Shown piece after piece: positions 10,030-20,600 of a stretch of 35,000 nucleotides of DNA (positions within the stretch are counted from its first letter, which is position 1; each line of letters begins with the position of its first letter). The stretch is taken from contig CAJNDS010000030.1 of NCBI GenBank assembly GCA_905221605.1, positions 95,001 through 130,000 on the forward strand. The letters are read 5' to 3'. The notes below the pieces were generated by a model, which did not search any database, was not told the origin of the DNA, and worked only from the letters and a program-made list of their open reading frames with translations. The DNA is from Symbiodinium natans. Taxonomy: Eukaryota > Sar > Dinophyceae > Suessiales > Symbiodiniaceae. A program made the translations under genes and the position numbers.

Positions 10030-10860
10030 ATGCCGACGAAAGCCCAGGCTGCGTCCGGTTTGGCTGGGATGCAGGAGGCTCTTGAAGTCTTGGGATTTCC
10101 CGAGCTCCCGGTAGACCCCACTGCGGTAGATCAGGCGTTCAGGCGCCTGAGTCTGGGAGCGCATCCTAACAAGCCAGGAGGGAATGCGGCATCGTTCGCG
10201 AAGCTGGCGGCTGCGAAAGATTTGGTGCTGGTGAAGATCGAAGAGTCACTTCGGCGTGGCGAAGACGAAATCTCCAAAGCTGCTGGCCGCCTCAAGTGGC
10301 TTAACTGTCAGTGCCATACCTGCGTGCCCTTCATCCTCAAGTGTGGAAACTGTCTTGGATGCATACGTAGAACTGGCAGTCACACGTGCGGTGTTCTGAG
10401 CACGGCTTCGGGCCGATGCGGCCGAGCAGCTCGTGCCTTCATCTTCAGGGCGATCGCGCATGATGGATCCAGTGAAATGGAGGGCATCACAGCCTGGAAG
10501 AGGAACCAGGAACAGAAAAAGCTTGCCCGCCGGGAGCTCGGCAAGCTTCAAACCGCTGACAGGAAGCACCAGCTCAAGATGGCTCAGTTGGCCGCTTTCG
10601 ACGACAACGAATCCTTGGCAAAAGAAGCGAAGCAACAAGCAGTGGACATGTTCCAAGCCGAGACTGGTCGCTAGCCTGAGGGAATCAAGTCGGTTTCTGA
10701 CCAGGAAAACACCATTGTGCAGCAGGTCCAGATCCGCAAGGAACAGCTCCCTTACGATGTCTGCCCTCGCTGTGGATTTGGTATTGGTTGGATGAAGTGC
10801 CGTTTTTATGAAGGGCATGCCTACATGTGGTGCAAAGCCGGCCGCAAAAATTGTTCCTGA
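10030..10860 (+). pseudogene. J-domain-like cysteine-rich protein gene, copy 2, with one in-frame TAG
   Basis: An ATG at 10030 opens 214 codons to TAG at 10672-10674. The same frame then continues 61 codons to TGA at 10858-10860, matching copy 1, where the codon is TTA. Residues about 13-68 resemble a J domain (helix I EALEVLGF, helix II VDQAFRRLSL, loop HPNK, helix III FAKLAAAKDL). The HPD motif that stimulates Hsp70 is HPN here, so co-chaperone activity is doubtful. Next come CQCHTC, CGNCLGC and further cysteines (about residues 95-135), a Lys/Gln-rich helical region, then a zinc-ribbon-like C-terminus. There are no introns. A telomere-like array begins right after its 3' flank at about 10977. 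It could be a recently silenced gene, a readthrough gene or a retrocopy. J-like assignment is moderately sure; function is unknown. Confidence 0.65.
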
Positions 10861-10976
10861 AAGAGAGCAAGCCGATCCAGCCGGCAGCCTCGTCTTCGGT
10901 GCCTTGTACCCGAGAGCGCAAGAGTGGCTTTGCTTACGTGGATGCCATGACTCCGCCAAAGCCCAGCAGTGCTCCC

Positions 10977-11620
10977 TGAACCCTAAACCCTGAACCCCAA
11001 CCCTAAACCCTAAATAGCCCTAAGCAACCCGAAGCAAGCCCAAGCAACCCCAAGCAAACCTAAACAACCCCAAGCAACCCTAAGGGGGGGTTTAGGGTTT
11101 AGGGTTTAGGGTTTAGGGGGGAGGATTGGATGCTGTGAGTCTCGGGGTCCACAGGCTTGGCTTCTTTTCGTCTTCTTATGGGGTTGAGGTTTAGGGTTTT
11201 GAGGCTTCAGCGTTGATTCGAGGGCCCCAAGCCCCAAGCGGGCGAACACCCTATGCCCGAAGAACCCTTGATTCACACTAATTAAGCCCGAACTAAACCT
11301 ACACCCCAAATTCTAAACCCCAAACCCCAAACCCTAACCCTAAACCCTAAACCCTAAAGCCTAAAGCCTAAAGCCTAAAGCCTAAAGCCTAAAGCCTAAA
11401 GCCTAAAGCCCAAAACCTAAAGCCCAAAGCCTAAAGCCTAAAGCCTAAAGCCCAAAGCCTAAACCCTAAACCCTAAACCCGAAACCCTAGACCCTAAACC
11501 CTAAACCCTAGCCCCTAAATCCTAAACCCTAAACCCTAAACCCTAAACCCTAAACCCTAAACCCTAAACCCTAAACCCTAAACCCTAAACCCTAAACCCT
11601 AAACCGAAACCCTAAATCCT
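10977..11620. repeat. Telomere-like arrays with CCTAAAG variant block
   Basis: Short CCCTAAA repeats (10977-11010), then CAAGCAACCC-like degenerate units (11020-11085), a TTTAGGG run (11090-11120) and a mainly CCCTAAA array (11325-11614). Within the last lies a homogeneous CCTAAAG variant tract (11357-11462). No gene seen. Confidence 0.85.
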
Positions 11621-11685
11621 CAGACGCGAAGGCCCGTTGGGGGGGGCATTTGCTCATAAACCTTCAACTCAGACTCGATAATGGT

Positions 11686-11875
11686 TTTTTGTAAAAAAAA
11701 AAAACCAAATAGAAACTACAAAAAAAATAAAAAATAAAAATATTGACGAATATTTATTTTAAAATAAATGCCAAACTTTTTGAGCATCATTGACGAATCG
11801 TTGAATTGACAATGATTCACTCAGTATTATTATAACAATATTATTAATTTTTTTAAAACATATACAATTTGTAAT
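11686..11875. other. AT-rich island
   Basis: About 190 bp of strongly A/T-rich sequence with poly-A runs (11693-11703, 11719-11738), TATTTATTTTAAAATAAA and TATTATTATAACAATATTATTAAT, in an otherwise GC-rich window. No open frame of note. It could be an organelle-derived insert, a fragment of a foreign element or an AT-rich regulatory or matrix region; composition alone cannot decide. Confidence 0.6.
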
Positions 11876-12905
11876 CCATGTAGAGCTCCAGTCGTCCCTA
11901 AGCCTCACAGCCCCAAAGCCCCAAACGTTAAAGCACCCCAATCTCTAAACCCGAAACCCGAAACCCTAAGCGCTACACCCCAAGACCCCCAAAGTCCGTA
12001 GCGCCAGAATGCACCTCTTTTTTCGCATGAACCCCAAGCCCAAAAATCGTAAACCTTCAAGCCCCTGCAACGATCTACTATAGGGGTGGGAATAATTGCG
12101 AACAATAGCCTGTATAAATCTACCATAGTAAGCCCCCGAAAGCTTTATTGCCAGTATTAAGGCCCTTATTAGGTGGGATCCGAAGCAACATCGCTGGATC
12201 CGAATCTGGGAGCCACACCAGGCAAGTGAGTGGGCTAAGGGTTCAGGGTTTAGGAGTTTAGGGTTTCAGGGCCCTCAACCCTTAACCCTAAACCCTAAGC
12301 CCGAAGCCCTAAACTCTAAGCCCTAAGCCCTGAACCCTATTTCAGGCCCAGGGCTTAGGTTGTTAGCGGTTTAGGGGCCTAGGGTTTCAGTTTTAGGGGT
12401 GTAGGGCTCAAGAGTTTCAGGTTTAGGGGTGGCGGGCTTCAGAGGTTCACCACTTTAGGCTCTTAGGGATTAGGGTTTACGGTTTGGGATCTTAAGGCTT
12501 CGGGAGTACGTTTGGTCTCTGCAAGGACGCGTTGATTCTGACAAACTTTTCGTTCCCTAAACCCCGAAACCCTAAACCCTAGACCCTTCTCCTTATGCCT
12601 GGCCCTTGCTGGGGTCTGTCAAGCTCCTCTTAGCTTGGCCTCCGCTCAAGTTTGTCAAGCTCCTGTTAGTACATACTGCCCGAAACCCCTAAACCTTAAA
12701 CCCACATCCCAAAACCCAAAACCGCAAGCATGGTGCCGGAGTTCTCGCGCGGAATGCAGGGGACTCCTGCAGGTGTCGGGGGTTCGCCACTCTGTGCTGG
12801 GTGGTGTTTTGAGGTTTCAGGGTTCAGGGCCCGGGTTGAAAGTTTGGGGTTGCTAAGCTGCTCACAACTGGTCAAAGCCGCGAGCCCTAAACCCGAACTC
12901 GTAAA
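11876..12905. other. Degenerate repeat-derived sequence, no gene recognised
   Basis: Scattered single CCCTAAA/TTTAGGG units, a few short arrays (12280-12345) and GC-rich unique stretches. A direct repeat of TGTCAAGCTCCT lies at about 12617 and 12654. An open patch at 12730-12800 (MVPEFSRGMQGTPAGVG) is possible coding sequence but has no supporting context. Confidence 0.4.
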
Positions 12906-14026
12906 CCGTCAACCACCGAAACCCTACACCCTAAACCCTAAACCCTAAACCCTGAACCCTAAACCCTAAACCCTAAACCCTAAACCCTAAACCCTAAACC
13001 CTAATAATCTGCCCTTCCTAGGGGGCAGGAAAAATCGAGGCGAGGCTACGGCCTGCTCAGACATTTGGCGGAGAGCCCCACTTTGGGGTTTAGGGTTTAG
13101 GGTTTCGAGTGCCCCCTCCCTCACAGTCCTTAATAGGGAGTATAAGGGGGGGGGGTGTCATAATTTACTTATCAGGGACTGTTTTTGAGGCCGAAGGCCG
13201 AAGCCATGCCAAAGGCCCGCACGCGGAAGCCGTAAACCCTAGAGGAGCAGCCCTAAGCACGAAACGGCCCCTCAAGTCCCCGAATCAGGAACCTGTAAGG
13301 GATTCTCTAGGCTACCTCATTCCCTCCTTCCCTGAGAAGGACCAGTAGGAAAACCGCCCTCTTGCGGAGAGGTACACCTGGCGGACGACGTGCGAAAGCA
13401 CAACGCGCAATTCAATTGGGAGATGGGACAAGTGAGAGAGCTCAGAATATTTCCGGTCCGCCACGCCCCCACCCGACCCAACAGGGCCCGAAACTCTAAG
13501 GCTTAATTAGCAAGTAAGAGCTCCTAGGCCCGGAATCCACTAACCAACCCTGAGACCTAAGGCTAAACCCTAAACCCTTATGCTGGGAGTCTGCAGGGTT
13601 GAGGGTTGAGTGGCCTCAACAAAGCGTGAGCCCTAAACCCTAAACCCTGTAGGCTTTTCGGTTTAGGGCTTGGAGTTTGGGGTTTAGGGACCCTAAACCC
13701 TAAACCCCAAAGTCTAAATCTTAAACCCTCAAACCCTAAACCCTAAGCCTTAAGCCCCTAAACCCTAAACCCTAAACCCTAAACCCTAAACCCTAAACCC
13801 TAAACCCTAAACCCTAAACCCTAAACCCTAAACCCTAAACCCTAAACCCTAAACCCTAAACCCTAAACCCGAAACCTAAACCCTAAACCCTAAACCCTAA
13901 ACCCTAAACCCTAAACCCTAAACCCTAAACCCTAAACCCTAAACCCTAAACCCTAAACCCTAAACCCTAAACCCTAAACCCCTAAACCCCTAAACCCCCA
14001 AGCCCGAAAGCCCTCAACCCGAAGAG
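12906..14026. repeat. Telomere-like arrays flanking an inverted-repeat remnant
   Basis: CCCTAAA arrays at 12910-13002 and 13685-14003 (the latter about 320 bp and the longest near-perfect run). Between them, 13305-13345 is a reverse copy of the GTAGGGAATGAGG terminus family, and 13127-13160 is a weaker forward copy (CCTTAATAGGGAGTATAAGG). The rest, 13349-13560, shows nothing recognisable. Confidence 0.75.
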
Positions 14027-14781
14027 GGCTGGTGTTCATCCCTCGGCTCCCCGATGGGAAGAAGATTGGCTCAGAGCTGTTGTGGGGTTTAGGGTTTCGG
14101 GTTTAGGGTTTAGGGTTTAGGGTTTAGGGTTTAGGGTTTAGGGTCATAGTTCCTAAGCCCTACACGCGAGGGTGGCTGCCATGGCGAGTAAGGACAACGA
14201 CTTGACAAGGCATCTGGACGACGACACCAGAGTCAAGGTCAATGTGCACAACATGAAGGACACGCAGGCGCCGTGCCCTTATACACATACAGTTTGTGTT
14301 GGGGGGGAAACGACCTTCGGGACCCTAAGCCCTCAACCCTAAACCCTAAACCCTGAAACCCTAAACCCGAAACCCTAAACCCTAAACTCGAAGCCCTAAA
14401 CCCTAAACCTAAACCCCAAACCCTAAAAGGCATTGCAATCCGAGTTGCGGACCGGGAGCGCCGACAGGGCCAAGAGGGCTTCCGTGGCAGGTGAGTTCAT
14501 CAAGATGGATGCTCCCGGGCTGCAAGGGTTTAGGGTCTAGGGTTTAGGGCTTAGGGTTTAGGATTTAGGGTTCAGGGTTTAGGGTTTAGGGTCCCAACGC
14601 GCGGAAATTTGCCTGGTAGTTTACCTGTTTCTTCAGGTTTTCCTTCGTTTTTTCGCGGTTCCTGCTGTTTCTAGGGGGGGACGGATTGATGAGTGTGGTA
14701 ACTGAACCTACGACTTTCGATGTTCGCCCAGGCTTCGAACTCCGAGGCAACGGAGGCCATGACGGGAACAAGCAGGCTCGT
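14027..14781 (+). CDS. Channel N-terminal cytosolic exons (four exons)
   Basis: Exons 14027-14078 (LVFIPRLPDGKKIGSEL), 14171-14267 (MASKDNDLTRHLDDDTR, then VKVNVHNMKDTQ), 14430-14486 (ALQSELRTGSADRAKRASV) and 14732-14781 (ASNSEATEAMTGTSRL). The introns between use GT, GC and GC donors. No membrane segment is predicted; charged and Ser/Ala-rich residues dominate. Each exon has high GC at third positions and phase-consistent junctions, and the last joins the S1 exon by a GC donor at 14782. The start codon is not established; the ATG at 14181 is internal. Confidence 0.6.
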
Positions 14782-16698
14782 GCCGGGTTTAGGTTGTTTT
14801 TTGTATTTGTTTTCTCGTCGGGTTTTAGGGTTTAGGGTCCAGTTTAGGGTTTAGGGATTAGGTTTTTTGGGTTTTAGGGTTTAGGGTTGGCGCCAGTTCA
14901 CTTCATTTGCTGGGTACCCCCCCCCCCCGCCCCGGAAACAAAACAATAGCAAGCGCCGTAAAGTAGGAGCGAGTCAACAAGGTTTCCCTCGTTGGACAAG
15001 TGTGTGTTGCACAGTCGAAAGCTTAGGCAGTCCCCTTGAGACACAGTCCTGTCTGAGGTTCAAGTCATTTGCACACCAGCTCATCGACAACCCCCACGTC
15101 GTCAACTTCATGGCATGCGTGGTGGTGGCAGACGCTGCGTGCACATGGGTAGACATCGACTCCCGGGTTAGCGGCGGCTCGCCCCCGCCTGGATGCGTGG
15201 CTGCATTCGGCTGCACTAGGCCTTCTGACTCGAGGCACCTTCGTGCTTGGCTTGTGAGGGTTTAAGGTTTAGGGTTTAGGGTTTAGGGTTTAGGGTTTAG
15301 GGTTCAGCATTTGGCGGGACTTCGCTTCGCCTTGCTGGAGCTTCGGCTTGGTAGGGGGCTAGGGTTTAGGGTTTAGGGTTTAGATTTTAGGGTTTAGGGT
15401 TTAGGGTTTAGGGTTTAGGGCTTAGGGTTTAGGGTTTAGGGTTTAGGGTTAAGTTTCCTTCCAATATATACTATGATATAACTATAATGGTGGGGTATTT
15501 AATATTGGGGGGTCGGGGGGGGGGTTTCATCTTAGGGGGAGGGGAGTAATATCTGCGCAAATGGGCATGACAGGGCTGCCTCGAACGTCTGGGGCTGTAG
15601 CGAATCTTGAGCCCACTATGCATTTACGATTTAGGGTTTAGGGTTTAGGGTTTAGGGTTTAGGGTTTAGGCTTTGGGCTTTGGGCTTTAGGCTTTAGGGT
15701 TTAGGGTTTAGGGTTTAGGGCTCACCTACACAAGGGACCTGTGCTTGTCGTGTTCTTGTGCGTGCTTTGGGTTGCCTCGCGCTAAGATGTGTGGACGGTC
15801 TCCGGGGACGGCGAGCCAAAAGCAGCCAATGCATGGCCTTAGCAGTGTAGGGTTTAGGGTTTAGGGTTTAGGGTTTAGGGGTTAGGGTTTAGGGTCGGTC
15901 ACTGGGCCTCGTGTGCTAGGCCACGGTCCTAGGTTGGTTCCGGGGGTTTGTTGGGCGCTGAGGGTGGCGGCCACTCCTGTGGGTCAGACAGACTCAACAT
16001 GCAGTCGTTGCGGCAAGCGTGGCCGCTTGAATTCATGCGTACAACGAGCGTGTAACTACCTGCCGGTGAGCTGTTCGAGCTATGGCATGTGTTCTAGACC
16101 CAACAGTGCAGGGTGTGATGATGCGCGCAGGCAAGCCGCCGCGGTGCTGTCTGACCATGTGCGTAGGAAGACACAGGGCTGAACCCCAAACCCTAAACCC
16201 CCCAAACCCTAAAACACCTCAAAACCCGAAAAATCCAAGAAACCCTAAACCCTAAACCCTAAACCCTAAACCCTAAACCCTAAACCTAAAAACCTTAGAA
16301 ACCCTAAAAACCCTAAAAGCCCTAAAAACCCCACCCAAGTCAAGGAGTGTCATGTCCCCCTCCTCCGAATTCCGTCCTGTTCGCCGACATCTGTGTGGTC
16401 TTAAAGCCCTGAAAACCCCTAAACAACCCTAAAAAAGCCCCAAAAACTCAAAAGCCCTAAAAACCCTAAAAGCCCCAAAAACCCCTAAACAACCCTAAAA
16501 ACCCTAAAAAGGCCCTAAAAAGGCCCTAAAAACCCTTAAAAAACCCGAGGATCCGTCATGTTCGCAGACATCTGTCTGGTCCTCTACACCCTCGAGTTGC
16601 TGTTCCTGTTCGTTGGCAGAGGTGCCCCGGGCCACGGCCGGGGACGGTTTTTGCAATTTGGGGGTTTACGAAAATAAGGGAGGATCAGGGAGCCCCTA

Positions 16699-16735
<37 letters not shown>

Positions 16736-17316
16736 ATACATATACATACACATATACACTTACGCATATACACATACATATACATATACATCTATGTATA
16801 CATAGATAGGAACACCCCCCCCGCCCCCCAATAGTCGGATCCCCTTATAACAAGGACCCCAATAGACCGCTATTATCGTAAACTTTCAGGAATCTGTCTT
16901 GAGCGTAAAAACCCCGCATAAAAACCCCCGAGAGCGGATGCGCTGACCATGTTCTCTGTGTAGCTTCCGGACAAGAAGCCTATACGCGGGAAGATCAGTT
17001 TACAGATTGAAATCCTTAAACCCTAAACCTTAAACCTTAAACCCTAAACCACACCATGGTACGATTGCAGTGCTTTTGGACTGGGTCGTGATCCTGGACA
17101 TCACCGTGGTGTTCTGCGGCTATGTCGAGATGATCTTCGTCCAGATGGAAGCGGTGGAGTCGGCGAACGCCCTCGCCAAGCTGGGCGTCATGCGCGCCTT
17201 ATTGTTGGTTAGTAGGGAATGAGGGAATTTCGGTACCCTATGTAATCCCTTAAAGGCTAGATATATATATATATATATATATATTTGCTCACCCCCCCCC
17301 CTCGACAATATATTTC

Positions 17317-17352
<36 letters not shown>

Positions 17353-17567
17353 GGGGGGAGAAAGCCTACCTCATTCCCAACAGCCAGGCGCCTTGCGCCT
17401 GGCCCGGATCTGCCGGCTCCTGCGCCTCTTCCGGAAGATCCGCGGGCTCCGGGAGCTTGAGAAGCTCGTGACCATGATGGCGACCTGCCTGCGCACGCTC
17501 GCGTGGTCCTTCTTGCTTCCTTGGCTGTTTTCTAGCAAGGAAGGAGGGACTTGGGGGTCCCTATATG

Positions 17568-17600
<33 letters not shown>

Positions 17601-20600
17601 ATATACCCTTTAAGGGCTTGTATAGGGTGCCTCATTCCCCCTATTCCCTGCTAAGCAACAGTAAGGTTCTGCTTCGTGATCATGACCCTCTGGGCCATGT
17701 TGCTGGTGGAGTTCGTGGACCCCATCATGCAGGACATGGCCGAGGAGTTTGCGGGATGCGACTTTTGCGTGGCCTCAACCAGATCCTTGGGGACACTTGG
17801 GAATATCCTTTTGAAGTTTATGGGCACTATAAACCCTAAGATGCAGCTGAGCAAACATAATTGTTGCTAGGGTTCCAAGTTCAGCATAACCCTAAACCTT
17901 AAACCCTAAACCCTGAACCCTAAACCCTAAACCCTAAACCCTAAACCCTAAACCCTAAACCCTAAACCCTAAACCCTAAACCCTAAACCCTAAACCCTAA
18001 CCCCTAAACCCTAAACCCCAAACCCTAAACCTTCAACCCTTCAGCGTAGGATCGGTGATGGCAGCCAACCTGCTTCTGTTTAAGACGGTCATCGCCGGCG
18101 ATAGCTGGGGGCTGGTGGCGGTGCCCATCATCCAGAAGCATCCGGGAACCGCCGTGACTTAGGGATACTGTTTAGGGTTTAGGGCTTAGGGCTTAGGGTT
18201 TAGGGTTTAGGGTTTAGGGTTTAGGGAAGCAGCTTAAATTTTGTAATTTTTGCTAGGGTTCCAAGTTCAGTATAGGTGATATTTGTGGGCTCGCTGCTGA
18301 CGCTGGTCTTCGGTGTCTTGAACATGATCATCGCTGTGGTGGTGGACACCTTTGCCGAGGCGCGACAGAACGACATCCTGAACTTGGCGGAGCAGATGCT
18401 TAGGGGTACTTGGGAGTATTTTTTCTTTTTGGGTTAGGGTTTAGGGTTTAGGGTTTAGGGTTTAGGGTTTAGGGTTTAGGGTTTAGGGTTTAGGGTTTAG
18501 GGTTTAGGGTTTAGGGTTTAGGGTACTATAATTCCTAAGAAACAGCCAAAATCATCATTTTTTCCCTGGGGTTCCCAGTGTCGTAGAGGATGGAGGAGGA
18601 CATTGAGAAGGACCGGGAGTCCTTGGGAAAGCTCTTTGAAAGCATCTTGGTAGCCCAGTGGCGCCCTTTGCACTTTTGTAGGGTTTAGGGTTTAGGGTTT
18701 AGGGTTTAGGGTTTAGGGTTTAGGGTTTAGGGCTACCAAGGCATCAATCAGGATGGCAGCGGGGAGCTCTCTCTTGAGGACTTGATTGAGGGAGCGCGCC
18801 GTAATCCGGTTTTGCAAAGCCGACTGCGCGTCATGGACATTGACGAGAACGACTTGGAGCAGCTGCTCCAGGGCAGCAGTTGCCCTAAGCCCTCAAAACA
18901 TCCCTGAGAGTTTAGGGTTTAGGGTTTCGGGTTTAGGGTTTAGGGTTTAGGGCTTACCCTCAACCACGCGCGTGCTGAATGTGTACAATGGGAAGCACGG
19001 CTGCAACCACCCGAAGCTGAGCCCCCAAACCCCGAACAACAGCTTTGCAGGCGTTTAGGGAGGGTTTAGGGTTTAGGGTTTAGGGTTTAGGGTTTAGGGT
19101 TTCGGGTTTCGGGTTTCGGGTTTAGGGTTGGGATAGAGGGCGGTTGCATGATCCAGAATCTCAGCTAGGTAGGTCGCAAAGCCCACCATGAGCCCCAAGG
19201 TCCCCTCAGCCCCAATAAACCCTAAACCCTCAACCCCCAATCCCAAGCCTCCCTACACCGTAAACCCTAAACCCTAAACCCTAAACTCTAAACCCTACAC
19301 CCTAACCCTAAACCCAAAACCCTAAACCCTAAGCCCTAAGCCCTAAACCCTTAACACTAAACCCTATACCCTAACCCCTATACCCTAAACCCTTAACCCT
19401 AAACCCCAAACCCCAAACCCTAAACCCTAAACCCTAAACCCTAAACCCCAAACCCTAAACCCTAAACCCTAAATAAACCCTAAACCCTAAACCCCAAGCC
19501 CCAAACCCTAAATGCTGCGGAGAGGTTTCGAATGATCGACGCGGACAACAATGGCACTATCGAGGTGGCGAAGTACATGTCTCCCCTGGCCGTTAGGGTC
19601 AGGGTTTAGGGTTTAGGGTTTAGGGTTTAGGGTTTAGGGTTTAGGGTTTAGGGTTTAGGGATTGTGGGTTTAGGGTCTAGGAGCTACGTATCCTACACAC
19701 AAGAAACCGAGCTTCAGGGTTTAGAGTCTTATAGTTTAGGGTTTAGGGTTTTAGGGTTTAGGGTTTGGGGCTAGGGTTTGGGGATTAGGGTTTAGGGTTG
19801 AAGTTCATCTACTGCCAAGATATCGCTTGCAAGACCAACGCCGCCTTTCAAACACAAAAATCCGACACCTGAGCCCTAAACCCTAAAGCTAAAGAAACAT
19901 ACTGAGCCCCTTAAGCCCTAAACCCTAAACGCTAAACCCTAAACCCTAAACCCTAAACCCTAAACCCTAAACCCTAAACCCTAAACCCTATTTGTGCAGG
20001 TAGGCGAGTTCATTGGACCTCTCAGCCGATGGGTCCATGATTCCAAGACAGCTCCAAGGCGTTTAGGGTTTAGGTTTAGGGTTCAGGGTTTGGGGTTTAG
20101 GGTTGAGATTTTGGAGTTTGGGGTTTAGGGTTGCTGATGAAGGAAGTCTTTTGTGGGTTTAGGTTTTTGCCGTTTTTTGCTTTAGGTTTGGGGTTGGTGT
20201 TGGGTTTGAGGGGTTTAGCATGTAGGGTCTGGGTTTAGGGTGTCTGGCTGGTTCTTTGTAGGAATGAGGGCCCTACATCCTTCGCTTGGGGAGTTGTCGG
20301 GTTCCACCACTTTCGGAATGTGTGAAGTTTTTTTAAGTATTGTGTTGTATATGTTGATCAGTCCTCATACAGCTTCAGGGTTCGCGCAAAGTCAATTTCT
20401 CAGTTTCTGGCCACTTCCACCTGCAGAAGAGAAGGCAGCGTCCCCCCCGTTCTGAAACCTCAAAGCCGTCGAGACTCTGTAAAGGAGCCCAGGACACGCC
20501 CCCGAACCACCCCTCAACTCACTCATCCTCCTCAATTCGGGTGTCTCCCAAAACTGCAAACTCCCGAACTCTTGCAGCCATCCCCTCCCATCCCAACACA

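Noticed and set aside
15913-16182. Cysteine-rich 89-codon open frame as a separate gene
   Set aside because: It lies inside channel intron 5, has no motif with convincing Cys spacing, and ends at a repeat array.
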